DNA from: Schistocerca nitens
Lineage: Eukaryota > Arthropoda > Insecta > Orthoptera > Acrididae
Direction: 5' to 3'
Assembly (NCBI RefSeq): GCF_023898315.1
Contig: NC_064619.1
Coordinates: forward strand, 349,690,650-349,754,649
DNA length: 64,000 bases
In this document: one piece after another, positions 1 to 10,789 of the stretch
How the letters are laid out: each line of letters opens with the position of its first letter
How positions within the stretch are numbered: position 1 is the stretch's first letter
Translations under genes and position numbers: made by a program
Notes under the pieces: generated by a model
What the model was told of the DNA's origin: nothing
Seen by the model: the letters and a program-made list of their open reading frames with translations, nothing else
Databases searched by the model: none

Positions 1-966
1 CAATGCCATAACTGCCAGCGCTTTGCGCACGCGGGTATCAGATACGGTCTCGCACCCCGCTGCCGCATTTGCGCTGGCGGTCACACGACCCAACGCTGCA
101 AACTCCCCCATACAGCACCTCGCAAGTGCGCCAACTGTGGTGCTGCCCATCCGGCAAACTACAGATGGTGCATTGCTTACAAAGCAGCTCTGAGGCGCAA
201 AATAGCGAAACATGCCAAACCTACCGCCATCACAGTTCCGAAACCGCCCCCGCGCCCAGTAAGAAGTGGAATATCCTTCGCTGGAGTGGTCGCTGGCAGC
301 CCCAGCAGCGCGGGACGGTCAGAGGAGCCGCAGAGCTCAGGACAAGCTCAGTAAACACCCCCAGCAACAGACACACAACAGACAAACACAACACCTGACG
401 CCACACCCGCACCGGGCACACCACACGAAACCAGCAACAACGACACCCTACCTCCCGAGATCGCGGACTGCAGCCCACCACAGGCTACAGAAAACGCACC
501 TACACAGGGACGACCACAGCGCCAGAGGAGGAGAAGGAGAAACAGCCGCAGCACGAGGAACACGACCACACCACAACAAGTACACAGACAACAGGACGCC
601 AACACTCACGAACACAACCCGGACACCAACTCAACAACCCACATAACACACCCACTCACCACAGAGAATGCACAGGCGCCCACAACTGCCACACGAACAG
701 CCGACACTCAGGCCAGCCCTCACCAGACGCCAACACAGGAACAAGCGGCCGCTAACACGACCAATAACTCGCAGGCCGACATGACCAACATTACGACAAC
801 ATTCCAGAGAATAATAGAAACATTATTCCCCGGACGCACGACCACCGAAATAGCCACGAAGATTATGGGGTGTGTCTGACAACTCTTCATGCAGTTCATG
901 TCGAGCACGCTCTGGACTAGCTTCCAAGCCACTATCACACCACTTTTTACACTACTACATGGATAA
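1..966 (+). pseudogene. LINE ORF1 (gag-like, CCHC zinc knuckles), C-terminal part with two in-frame stops
   Basis: Frame 1 is readable from the first base of the window. Three knuckles occur in the first 55 residues: CHNCQRFAHA (its fourth ligand is a Tyr instead of Cys), then CRICAGGHTTQRC, then CANCGAAHPANYRWC. This resembles the nucleic-acid-binding C terminus of Jockey-type ORF1 proteins, which package the element RNA. A Pro/Thr/Gln-rich tail follows. Two stops interrupt the same frame, TAA at 352-354 and TGA at 877-879, and the frame then ends at 964-966. Because the frame is kept on both sides, both look like point mutations. The N terminus lies upstream of the window. Confidence 0.85.
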
Positions 967-3640
967 TACACCACACCAGCCCCGAAACGCAGACTTAAAC
1001 ACAATCACACAGATCCTGTTTTGGAATGCCAACGGGATCGCAAGCAAATAAGCCGAAATGGCCGCGTTCATCGAGCGAAAGGGTATCCGAATCGCTCTTG
1101 TGAACGAGACACTGCTTACGCCTCGCAAACAACTAAACATCCCAGGGTATTGTGTCTACCGTACCGACCGAGCGGATGGCAGGAGGGGAGGCGGCACGGC
1201 AATCATCATACACAGAGACATAGAACACACGAACATCGAACTCCCAGCACTTGAAAGACTAGAGGCTACGGCCGTCAGGGTCAAGTTCAACGGAGCCAAC
1301 ACCACACTGATATCGATATACAATCCTCCTAAAAACATAGTAACACGCGATATCAGCACAGTACTCAACACAGCACCGCGGGTAATTGCCGCTGGAGACC
1401 TCAACGCAAAACACCCTGATTGGAACTCACGAATACGAACCTCCAACGGCAAGAAACTGTACGAACACGCACTAGGCCGAAACTACATTATACTTGGATC
1501 GGACGTTCCCACGTTCGTGCCTACACAGACTCGACATAGGCCAGACGTGTTAGACATAGCCCTCATAAAGGGCATCGCATGCACACTCAACCTTACGGTT
1601 GAAAACGATCTGGACTCAGACCACATGCCTGTAATACTGCACATCGAAGAGACACTGCAGGACATCGAACCACGCAGGATGCTTAACTACAAACGTGCGA
1701 ATTGGACACTGTTCAAGGAAACGCTTGATAGTTGCATTCCTGACACCCACGAAATTAACAACACACAGCAAATCGATGAGGCTGTAGAGGCTCTCACAAC
1801 TGCCGTCCAAGACGCAATGACTGACGCCATTCCATTTACAACACCAAGACAACACTCGACGGCCCTGCCCCAGGAAATCCTGTGCCTTATCTCAATGAGG
1901 AACCGCCTCAGGAGATACTGGCAGCGTACCAGGCGCCCGTTCTATAAACTGCATGTCAACAGACTCCAGGGCATAATACGGAATAAAATACAAACATTCA
2001 GAAACGAGCAATGGGGACAGAAACTCGCTGGGCTGGATACCACACGTCCTGGCTTGTGGCAGCTGGCCAGACACCTCACCAGGGAAAAACATTACATTCC
2101 CACGTTACAAGGACCAGACGGCCCAGCCTACTCCGCGACGGAGAAGGCAGAGCTTATGGCCACAACACTTGCAGCGTCTTTCATGGCGTATCCTGTTCCT
2201 TCAGACCCAGCATTCACACTTGAAACGGACCAGGTGGTTACACGACTTGTAGCCCAGCCCTAGCGCAACGAAATAAGACGTACTAGCACAAATGAAATCA
2301 CATGGGCTATCAAGCACACCAACGCCAGAAAAGCCCCAGGGCCTGATAGCATTCAAAACCGTGTCCTCCCGGAGTTCACGGATAAAGCCGTAGAATACCT
2401 CACACACTTAACGAATGCCATCCTGACACACCAACACTTCCTTGACTTTTGGAAGGCGGCCAAGGTCCTGATGTTCAGGAAGCCAGGGAAAGACCACTCC
2501 CTCTCACTCAGCAAGATTGTTGAGAAGGTAATACTAAAACGTATCACTAGGCATTGCATCGCCAACGACACCCTAAGACCGGAGCAATTCGGTTTTAGGA
2601 ATCACCACTCGACAACACAACAACTACTCCGCGTAGTCGAACATATAACATACGGCTACAACATGAACAAAGCCACAGGGGCCGTGTTCCTAGACATCGA
2701 AAAGGCTTTCGATCGTCTCTGGCACAACGGACTCATACGCAAACTAAGCGAAGCTGGTTTCCCGGACGGACTCGTACGTCTCATACACTCATATCTCACG
2801 AACAGATGTTTCAACACTAACGTGCAGGATAAACAATCAACACAACGCGGTATCCAAGCTGGAGTACCCCAAGGAAGCATCCTAGGGCCCATCTTGTTTA
2901 ACCTGTACATTAATGACTTCCCAGCGACACAAAACACGACGTTAGCCGTCTACGCGGATGACACAGCCATCCTCGCGCAAGACTGGAAACCGTCGAACAT
3001 CAATTCACGAATACAGACAGCACTCAGAACAGCTGAGCCTTGGTTGAAGCGATGGCTTATTAAAGTAAACGTAGACAAATGCGAAGCAGTTCTGTTCACA
3101 CGCAGACCGAAACTACTGCGGAAACACCAACACTGTAGACCAATAACACTACATATACGCCCAATACGTTTCCGAGAGAAAGTCAGGTACCTTGGTGTCT
3201 GGCTGGACCGGAAACTTACATGGGGGGACCACATCGAATACGTTGCCAACCGAGCGCACGAGCTCTACCCAATGCTCAACAGGGAAAGCACATTGAATAG
3301 GAGGGTGTCGAGGTCCATATACATGACACTGATTAGACCTCTGATGACGTACGCAGCTCCCGTCTGGGGATATGCAGCTCCTACACGACTGCGCCGCCTG
3401 CAGGTCATACAAAACCAGGTGCTACGAATCATTAGCAACGCTCCACGCTACAGACGCACCGTAGATCTTCACCATGAATACCGCCTTGATACCCTCAAGG
3501 AAGTATTCAAAAAACACGCCACACGACTATACAGGAACTCGAGACACTCGAACAATCCTTTCATCCTCACTCTGGGAAACTACGATCGCAACCACAGGTG
3601 GAAGCACAAGCGGCCAAAGACACTGCTAGCTAGGGCATAG
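959..3640 (+). pseudogene. LINE ORF2: AP endonuclease and reverse transcriptase, Jockey-like
   Basis: One frame runs from ATG at 959 to TAG at 3638-3640. It is broken only by TAA at 1049-1051 and TAG at 2261-2263. The endonuclease (roughly 1000-1650) shows FWNANGI, a GDLNAKH motif and the terminal SDHMPV motif. The reverse transcriptase (roughly 2270-3200) shows FLDIEKAFDRLWHN, GVPQGSILGPILFNLYIND and the catalytic YADD. The C terminus has the usual thumb-like segment with APVWGYAA and LQVIQNQVLRI. Around 2490-2515 the sequence passes from KPGKDHSL straight to SLSKIVEK. Relatives carry an RPISLL block there, so about a dozen residues seem to be lost in frame. Function in the family is target-primed reverse transcription; this copy cannot do it. 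Confidence 0.88.
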
Positions 3641-4365
3641 CCACCTATGGTAAACTAACATACGCAAACAGCGACAAACGTCGGTAAGCCCCTGCATATC
3701 AGCAACACTGACTGGCAACTACCAGCTGCTATTAGAGCCGACCAACAGGCCACAGCAGGGACACCGACGAGCTCGCCCACAGACGCACAAACAATCTGCC
3801 AACATTCCCTCACACTGTGCTTCCGGTATATGACCTATCGGACACAAGACCGATAACAAACCTAACTGTTGCAGGTTGCAGGACGCTGAACGAGGACTCT
3901 GTACCAGCACCCAGCGCCAGCCGCCGAGCAGCACAAACGCACAACGTCAAGGTATCGACATGCATGATACCCACTACTAACAAAGCCTATCCTTGCACAA
4001 CCTATCGCAGGCAGCAAGACAACCGCTACTGCTCTTACCACCCGACCTAATTATCGCAGAGGTTTTTTCCCTTGGCTCTTGCCTTGGCACTTTTTTTCCT
4101 CTGCCCTTAAAACCGCTATCCTTCGTCAGATTTCGACCAATCTATCTCCAGATGAGCGCGTATTAATGGTTAATCTTAACCAGACGTACGCAAACATCGC
4201 AGTACCGACATCCTGCGACACCTCACTTTAGTGAATACTAACGCTTATGCAGAGATGGCAGTAGACATTTTGTGTTGGCCATCATGCCGGTGTGGACGTG
4301 GAGGGTCTCCACCTCTAATATAAAACAAGACTAGTCTTTACTTCGCACCCAGCCACTGTATAACC
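3641..4365. other. LINE 3' UTR and flank, no gene seen
   Basis: This stretch follows the stop of the Jockey-like ORF2. It begins as AC-rich sequence continuous in style with the LINE and becomes T-rich near 4060. No ORF with recognisable motifs and no RNA gene is visible. The last 13 bases (4353-4365) are the left target-site duplication of the SINE that follows. Confidence 0.5.
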
Positions 4366-4568
4366 GGCCGGCCGAAGTGGCCGTGCGGTTAAAGGCGCTG
4401 CAGTCTGGAACTGCAAGACCGCTACGGTCGCAGGTTCGAATCCTGCCTCGGGCATGGATGTTTGTGATGCCCTTAGGTTAGTTAGGTTTAACTAGTTCTA
4501 AGTTCTAGGGGACTAATGACCTCAGCAGTTGAGTCCCATAGTGCTCAGAGCCATTTGAACCATTTGAA
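4366..4568 (+). mobile_element. tRNA-derived SINE, type A, with 13-bp TSD
   Basis: The head is tRNA-like with an A-box region (GTGGCCGTGCGGTTAAAGG) and a perfect B box GGTTCGAATCC at 4433-4443, the internal Pol III promoter. The long variable region suggests a class II (Leu/Ser-like) tRNA ancestor. The body contains TTAGGTTAGTTAGGTTTAA and a TGACCTCAG block, and the tail ends in a 9-bp tandem, CCATTTGAACCATTTGAA. The identical 13-bp sequence CCACTGTATAACC flanks both sides (4353-4365 and 4569-4581), so this is a full-length insertion. Six more copies lie in this window. Confidence 0.93.
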
Positions 4569-4581
4569 CCACTGTATAACC

Positions 4582-5250
4582 CAAGTCAAACACCGGAGTA
4601 TGCGATGCTTCGGATGACGTCACAGCCAGAGTACAATTAAACTCATGTGTTCGGTACAAATAGGAAATGAAATCGCAAGGGCTGCACATCGTCCCGGATC
4701 GCTTAGATTTCTCAGAAGTAATTGTTAGTTTAAGTAGCCTGTTTATGTGTTTGTATGTTGGCAGCGCTATAGGCTATATTAAAATCTCTGGCAGCTCTGA
4801 GCTCTCTCTGTAAGAGACTCTGTTGCTGGTCGGACTTGCAGTTGGAAGTTAATAGCCAGAAGTGATGGTAACTGGAAGTGAATAGCAAGCGGTGATGGCA
4901 GTTAGGAGTGAATAGCCAGCAGTGATGGAGGTTGGAAGTTAATAGTTAGCAGTGATGACTGTTAGAGGTCAGTAGTGTTAGCGTGAACGGACGGTCTAGA
5001 CGTGCCCGTCGTGGAGATTTAATATTATTGACGATTATTTAATATTTGAAATTGGATGTCACGGACGATTACGTAATATTTGAACTGGCTGCCACATGAT
5101 TAAGGTAAAATCTGATAAATACATCTGATTTGGGTATAACCCACGTAATTTGTCTGATTCTGCATACCCCAGAATATAACATCCTTCATTTGGAATCCTC
5201 ATTATTCTGTAACGTCATGTGTAGATCATCTGCCATTTTCGATTTACTTT
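4582..5250. other. unassigned repeat-like stretch with a 30-bp minisatellite
   Basis: No coding region is visible. The sequence from about 4750 (GGCAGCGCTATAGG) resembles a dispersed repeat I associate with grasshopper genomes, but I cannot name its class. The minisatellite inside is listed separately. This may be the 3' UTR or LTR side of the gypsy element to the right; I could not find a matching second LTR near 23.6-24.7 kb. Confidence 0.35.
4841..4980 (+). repeat. 30-bp minisatellite, about 4.7 units
   Basis: Units starting at 4841, 4871, 4901, 4931 and 4961 follow the pattern GTTGGAAGTGAATAGCCAGC then AGTGATGGNN. The period is exactly 30 bp with several substitutions per unit and no indels. 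The fifth unit is partial and degenerate. Confidence 0.9.
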
Positions 5251-5793
5251 CTATAACGCAGAAGCTTTCAGGTGCGCCTTTAACAACATGAAATCTTCTT
5301 CTCTGTATTGTCTGTCACATCGTCGTTTTATGAGATTAGCCTGCTGACTCAATGCCAACAGTGGCTCTTCCATTTTATCTCCGTGACTTTCTACTCTGGG
5401 TAGATGAGGTAGGGGTTCAAGCCATTCGTTTTTCTGAGTACGATCAAACATCAACTCCTCTGGTGTAAAACCAGTGGCATCATGTGGCAAGTTGTTGTAT
5501 ATTTGTTCAAAAATTCTGAGGTATTCGCTCCATTTCGTATGCTTAATTGCAGTATATGTACTCATGAATGTATTAAATTTACGAAAAATTCTTTTCACAG
5601 GACTGTTGTGTGGATTAAAGCGCGATATCAAAAAGTGCTTGGTCTCCTCATTACTTAAGAAATCTTTCTATTTCGTACTCTTAAAATACAAAGCATTATC
5701 CCATAAGGTAGTCATAGGCTTGTTCACTTGTGGAATAAATTCTGTTACTATATGCTTAATAATAGGGATAGAGTTTGTACGTTTTAAGACATA
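5251..5793 (-). pseudogene. gypsy integrase, C-terminal half of core and tail
   Basis: The segment reads HTKWSEYLRIFEQIYNNLPH and then TGFTPEELMFDRTQKNEW, the region after the catalytic core where integrases of this group have an N-x-x-x-H/T-G-x-(T/S)-P-x-E-L-(M/L)-F motif. The tail is basic and ends near 5251. Frame changes and a stop occur near 5650. It is separated from the rest of the core by the mariner at 5796-7082. Confidence 0.75.
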
Positions 5794-5795
5794 TA

Positions 5796-7082
5796 CGAGG
5801 ACTGTTCAGTAAGGAATGATCATAATTTTTATGGTCATAATTTCCTGCTCTAAAATTTAATCGTATGATATTCTGTTAGCTTACTGTGCAACAAACACGC
5901 CGTAGTACTGTCATCGTTGGGACTCCTGTTTCCGGCGTGTGAGAGGCAGGAAAGGTCAGACACGTTCAGTATCGCCTACCACTACAATGGAGGTACACGC
6001 GAGGCACAATAAGCGGCTCTGAAATTCTGCTTTCGTCTCAAAAAATCTTCAGCTGAGGCCTATTCAATGTTACACGAGAGTCTGCTCTTCCCTGCAGCAG
6101 AGCCCGAAGGTGATTTAAAATGTTTAAAGAGGGGAGACAATCAATTTCGAAGGAAGGTGGATCTAGTGCTCCAGTTACCGCTCTTACGGAATAAAACATC
6201 AAGACTGCTGCTGTCATCCTGAGAGAGGATAGACGAATTACCTTAAGATCACTTTCTGAAATACTGAACATTTCATTGGGTGCCACCCAAACGTTGGTGA
6301 CAGAAAAGTTACACATGACACGTGTTTTGTGCGATGGATTCTAAGACTGTTGATTCCTGAACAAAAGGACATTCACGCGCAGGTCTGCATGCAGTTAAAG
6401 TTGATGTTAGAGGAAGATCCATAGTTCCTTTCAAATGTAATCACTCCTGATGAAATTTGGCTAAATTATTTTGAGCCTGAGAGCAAACAGCAGAACTCAG
6501 TGTGGGAATCTCCTTCACCACCAACCCCCAAAAAACCAGAAGTGGTTGCTTCTGCTGGGAAAGTTATGGTCATCTCATTATTTGATATTCATGGAATGGT
6601 TTATCAGCATGTTGTACCTGCATACACATCAGTAACTGGACAATACTATAAAAATGTCATGAAAACAGTGCAAGTCCATATCAGTTTCAAAAGACCACAT
6701 TTCCGTGAAGCTTGCTGGATGCTACACCACGATAATGAGCGGTCGCATATTGCCAATGTTGTTGCTGAATATTTTGCATCCCTCACCCTCACTATAGTCC
6801 GGATTTAGCCCAATGTGACTTTTTTCTTTTCCCAAACATGAAGAAATGCCATCGTGGGAGTCATTAGCCATCATCAGAAGCATTGGTGAAGGCTGCGGAG
6901 GCGATTTTGAAGGACCTGTCAAAAAATGTTTTCCTGCACATATCTGAAGACTGCCAAAACGCAAGGAAAAGTGGATCGCATTCATGGGAGACTGCTTTGA
7001 GAACGGCCATAAAAATTTTGAGCGTGAGTAAAGGTATGATGTTAAAAAATAATTATGATCATTCTTTATTGAACAGCCCTCG
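5796..7082 (+). mobile_element. mariner-type DNA transposon inserted in gypsy integrase
   Basis: The 1287-bp element has terminal inverted repeats, CGAGGACTGTTCAGTAAGGA at the left and the inverse of CGAGGGCTGTTCAATAAAGA at the right, extending about 30 bp. TA flanks both ends (5794-5795 and 7083-7084), as expected of Tc1/mariner insertions. It is oriented opposite to the gypsy element it interrupts. Length fits a standard autonomous mariner of about 1.3 kb, but the transposase is broken. Confidence 0.9.
5987..7031 (+). pseudogene. mariner transposase (DD34D type), degenerate
   Basis: An ATG at 5987 starts MEVHARH. A helix-turn-helix region follows with FKMFKEGRQSISKEGGSSAP and a second helical part around SLSEILNISLGATQTLV. 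The DDE/D core has TPDEIWLNYFEPESKQQN (first Asp, normally GDE), then HHDNERSH (second Asp) and YSPDLAQCDFFLFP (third Asp). The C terminus reads to TAA at 7029-7031. Several frame changes and stops separate these blocks, for example near 6190, 6330 and 6800. It would have catalysed cut-and-paste transposition; this copy is inactive. Confidence 0.85.
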
Positions 7083-7084
7083 TA

Positions 7085-7421
7085 ATTTCATATACTTCGT
7101 AAAGAAGTCATGTATTACTAAGACATACTTTTCACCTCCGCGAGCAATGGGTAGAGGTGCCGCGACATCAAATGATACAAGGCTTAGCGGTCTATTCGGT
7201 ATGGTAGGGTGTAATTCCCCTTTTGTACTTTTATTCGTGGTCTTGACTTTTGACATATGGTAGAGGTGCGTATTAACTTCTGTACATGTGTCTGTAGGTT
7301 CGGATAGTAGCAATACGTAGCAATTTTTCTTGTACACTTTTTTATACCAAAGTTTCCACAGCAATGGTGTGTATACCAGATAAAATTTTCTATACTTCCT
7401 TCTGAAATACAAACAAGCCAT
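7085..7421 (-). pseudogene. gypsy integrase, N-terminal part of catalytic core
   Basis: The reading contains SLVSFDVAAPLPIARGGEKY and VLVIHDFFTKYMKL. This matches the first catalytic Asp block and the DxFxKY block of Ty3/gypsy integrases. The preceding residues (YHMSKVKTTNKSTKGELHP) correspond to the linker after the zinc-binding domain. The open frame runs into the mariner at 7082. Confidence 0.8.
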
Positions 7422-7449
7422 TGTTCACAAGCAGATTTCCTTCGGTACA

Positions 7450-7651
7450 GCCGGCCGGAGTGGCCGAGCGGTTCTAGGCGCTTCAGTTTGGAACCGCGCG
7501 ATCGCTACGGTCGCAGGTTCGAATCCTGCCTCGGGCATGGATGTGTGTGATGTCCTTAGGTTAGTTAGGTTTAAGTAGTTCCAAGTTCAAGGGGACTGAT
7601 GACCTCAGATGTTCAGTCCCATAGTGCTCAGAGCCATTTGAACCATTTGAC
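7450..7651 (+). mobile_element. tRNA-derived SINE, type A, with 11-bp TSD
   Basis: It has the same layout as the SINE at 4366, with head GCCGGCCGGAGTGGCCGAGC, B box GGTTCGAATCC near 7518 and tail CCATTTGAACCATTTGA. The 11-bp duplication CCTTCGGTACA is present at 7439-7449 and 7652-7662. It lies between the integrase zinc region and core of the gypsy element. Confidence 0.93.
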
Positions 7652-7662
7652 CCTTCGGTACA

Positions 7663-8359
7663 ACAAAACATTGTCCTCGATTTTATAATGTCTTTGTAAT
7701 TCACTATCCTCCCTCCTGTTAAGCATTTCTCGCACTTTTCGCCATAGTGGATCTGCCTCTTGCAGATTCGCTATGTTCTTACACATGGACAAATATTTTT
7801 GCCATCGAGTTCCCTCCATTAACAGCAGTACTTTACATTCGGATGATTGTTTCACTAGTTCAGCGAACCCGCCTAAGCCCTGTGGTAGCCTCAATAATGC
7901 ATTGGCCACCACATTCTGACTTCCTTTCACATGTCTTATCTGAAATAAATGTTCCTGTAATGACAAAATCCACCGAACTAACCTAGCCTTTAGCGACTTA
8001 CACGACAGTATGAAACTAAGTGCTTAGTGACCACAAAACACTAATATTTTCTTTCCGTACACATAATAGTGATATTTACTGAAAGACCAGACTACTGCCA
8101 GAGCTTCTAGCTCCGTGGCTGGGTATGCTTGTTCACATGGTGCCAGAACGTGACTAGCAAAACCAATACTCTTTATTTCAGTAGCCTCTGAAGTGTCGTC
8201 CACGTGAAATAAACACTCCCCTCCTCCCAGGCCTGTAGTAGAAGCATCCGTCTCAATACAAAAATCCATCGACATAGCTGGATGGTGAAGTACCATGGAA
8301 TTTAATAAGGCTTCTCTAATTTTGATGAAAGTCGTGCTTGCGTTGGTTAGTAAACACAC
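7663..8359 (-). pseudogene. gypsy RNase H and integrase zinc-binding region
   Basis: RNase H starts with FCIETDASTTGLGG, which contains the first catalytic Asp. SFSKYHYYVYGKKI follows, and the domain ends in the HVKGSQNVVANALLRLP block that normally reads N-x-x-A-D-x-L-S-R. The Asp of that block is missing here. The integrase side continues with LQRHYKIEDNVLLYRR. At least one frame change lies near 8000. RNase H removes the RNA strand of the hybrid during reverse transcription. Confidence 0.8.
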
Positions 8360-9166
8360 ACTGAATATTTCTTCTCGATAAGGGGAGTAAGACTGGACTT
8401 TTCATCAGCTGTGCTGGTATGAACCATCTAAACAAGGAAGCTAAACCCAGACATGCCTTCAGTTGCTTACGGTTTGTAGGGTACAGAACACTCTTCATTG
8501 CTTCTAATTTTCCTGATTCTGGAGAAATACCCATCAGTGATATTATATGCCCCTGGTACTTTAACTGGTGCCAACCAAATTTTGATTTCTTTAAATTAAT
8601 TGTAACGCCAGCCTGTGAGAATTTATCCAAAACGCGCTTCATTAGAGTCAAATGTTCCTCCCAGGTATTTGTGGCCATCAACAGATCGTCCACATAGAGT
8701 GTTAATAGATCGAACAACTCGGGGCCTAGGACGGTGTCTAATTCTGAGATAAATACACCCGCACTAACATTCAAGCCTAATGAAAGCACACGAAATTGGT
8801 ACGTCCTTCCACCAAAAATAAATGCAGTATATTTCCGGCACTGTTCCGTTAAGGGAACCTACCAATATGACCATCGCAAATCGATGCTTGAGAGAAATTT
8901 CTTGCTGTGAAATCTTTGTGTTTGTTCATCAAGGTTTTCTTTTCTTGTTCTTATCGCTATTATAATTTTATTGATATTTCTATCATCAAGTATCTATCTG
9001 ATATTACCGTCAGATTTACCACAGCTAGTAATGCACTACTGTAGGGACAAAGGGGAGGTTCAATTGTTCCCGTATACAGCATTTTCTTTATTTCCTTCAA
9101 CACACCCTCACGTTTACTCCAAGACACGGAATAGGAAGCATGAGAGAACCTGCGTATCATACACAT
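8316..9166 (-). pseudogene. gypsy reverse transcriptase
   Basis: The N-terminal part (9166-8960) reads VLKEIKKMLYTGTIEPPLCP followed by YSSALLAVV, the typical entry to a Ty3/gypsy reverse transcriptase. The palm has LTLYVDDLLMATNTWEEHL with the catalytic YVDD. The connection region reads KACLGLASLFRWFIP. Sequence between about 8790 and 8960 is frame-shifted, and the region around the first catalytic Asp is not readable. Confidence 0.85.
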
Positions 9167-9437
9167 ATCCTAGAATTATTCGGGGTTTTTCCGAAAATGT
9201 GCCTGCATACTTAGTCAATAATCGAGAAAGCTCATGCTTCTGTTCACTAGTTAAGTATTCTGACTCCCTGACTTTCAATTGAATCTCTTGTTATACTTTA
9301 ACGATTTCGTCATCATGCCGTTCTTTTGTTTTAGGATATGCCCTCAATGGTACATCACCCTGCATATTAAGTACAAAGGGTCCCACTTCTACATGCTCGA
9401 ACCACCGACAGTACTACCTATTGCGCTTCGCCATTAT

Positions 9438-9864
9438 TTAGATCAATGGTAATTGCAAATTCTTGGTAGACGTTTGTAGATAGCAAAAGTCCTGATGGAT
9501 GTCGATCGTAGCACTTGCTTCCCTCAGTATGTCCCATCCCAGGATGCAAGTCGCAGTTAAATTCTTAATAATGAGGGATGTACATAATATCATATTATTT
9601 TCTATTTCTGTTCCTGTCTGCACCTGACCTTTGACATTTTGCGACTTTCTGTTTATTGCCCCCATAATTTTATAATTTTCAACCGGCAGCGTAGGCAGTC
9701 TTATTTTCGTTAATGACATTAAAGAAATTCTCAGACATCACCAACACAGCCGCTCCTCTGTCAATTAAAACAGCTGCGACGACACCATTTATTTTTACTG
9801 CAGCCTGTACGATCTCGGTTTGTTGGTCAGAACATTTACGCGGTTCTGTGACTAATCCTCCCAC
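9438..9864 (-). pseudogene. gypsy aspartic protease
   Basis: The active-site region reads INGVVAAVLIDRGAAVLVMS. The family signature is D-(S/T)-G-A, so the middle residue has become Arg and the enzyme would be inactive. The second half, in another frame (9719-9438), contains the conserved ILGWDIL flap-to-core block. Proteases of this type cut the gag-pol polyprotein. Confidence 0.78.
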
Positions 9865-9961
9865 AAATCCTGGCCGTCATTATAAAGCAGCATAGCAATC
9901 TGATTAATATTGTTTTCTAGTTTGCCTTCGCTTCCATTCCCAGTAGCCGAATGACGAAGGC

Positions 9962-10785
9962 TTACATCGACCCCCTGTAGTTTGTTGGCTGCTTGTCATC
10001 TCTAACTTCTACTATTTGCACATTGTGCTGTCTATTTGTATTATTTTGTGTAGTAGCCGTCTTATTAACCCATACCGACGTAGAAGTATTTGCCGGCATC
10101 GGAATGGCTTCGACATTATGGATCGAGACTTTCTGTTCCTGTTTATTTGACGGTGCCGACCAGTTAGCAGCCATATTCTGCCGCCACTGGCCACTTCCCT
10201 GTTTCATACTTTCAGGCTGAAAATTACTTCCGTAATTCTCCTCCTCCCCCTTTTTCCGATCCATCATATCACTTCTATTCTTGTTGGGAGAGCAGTTACC
10301 GCTTGACATACCGTTTTCTCTATTCCCATTCTCTCCTTTTAGCCCGTTTGATCTCTCATAGCTATTACCAACACATTCCTATCCCCAGTTATTATTCCGT
10401 TGTTGGTTTCAATAATCGCTATTCCTATGTTTGTGGTCATTTATTGTCCCTTCATCGTATTATTTTGTTGTTGTGCATCCTCTTGTATCGAATCGAAGGA
10501 ATCCACGACCGACATGAGCGTCTCTAAATCATTGTCAGGTACTTGCATGAACTCTCTTCGTATTGAGATAAGCAACTTGGATTTCAATACCCTAAGCACG
10601 TTGCGTGTGGCGATCGGCTCTGACCAGTACCTCGTTTTGTTTATATACCTCTCAAAATATTTTCCGAGCGTTCCTAGCTTGAAATTGTACATTTCAGGAT
10701 TATACAGCTGTTTCGGTAGCCTTTCTTGTATACTAACTGACCAAAACTTGGCCAAGAAATGTTGCTCGAACACGCTAAAAGAATG
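9962..10785 (-). pseudogene. gypsy gag, C-terminal part
   Basis: The capsid part (10773-10441) has FEQHFLAKFWSVSIQERLPK and KLGTLGKYFERYINKTRYW, typical of the retrotransposon gag domain. A Gln/Asn-rich tail follows (10309-9962) with repeated polar residues; I see no intact zinc knuckle. The reading is continuous with the gag segment ending at 18020 if the LTR element 10790-18015 and one copy of its 4-bp duplication are removed. Confidence 0.78.
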
Positions 10786-10789
10786 ACAG

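Larger units (their letters stand above)
1..4050 (+). mobile_element. Jockey-like non-LTR retrotransposon, 5' end outside the window
   Basis: ORF1 with zinc knuckles is followed by ORF2 with an endonuclease and a reverse transcriptase, the layout of Jockey-clade LINEs. ORF2 overlaps the end of ORF1 by a few bases through an ATGGATAA junction at 959-966, a common retroelement arrangement. The copy is clearly dead, yet its frames are continuous for 3.6 kb apart from four stops and one in-frame deletion, so it is not very old. Its codon usage is GC- and AC-rich, unlike the AT-rich DNA around it. The 3' UTR after 3640 has no clear poly-A tail; the end given is approximate and the element could run to about 4350. 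Confidence 0.85.

Noticed and set aside
4471..4492. Telomere-like TTAGG repeats
   Set aside because: TTAGGTTAGTTAGG is part of the SINE body and appears at the same place in the other SINE copies; it is not an array.
5474..5812. 112-codon plus-strand ORF
   Set aside because: It is antisense to the gypsy integrase and crosses the mariner boundary; hydrophobic composition comes from AT-rich complement.
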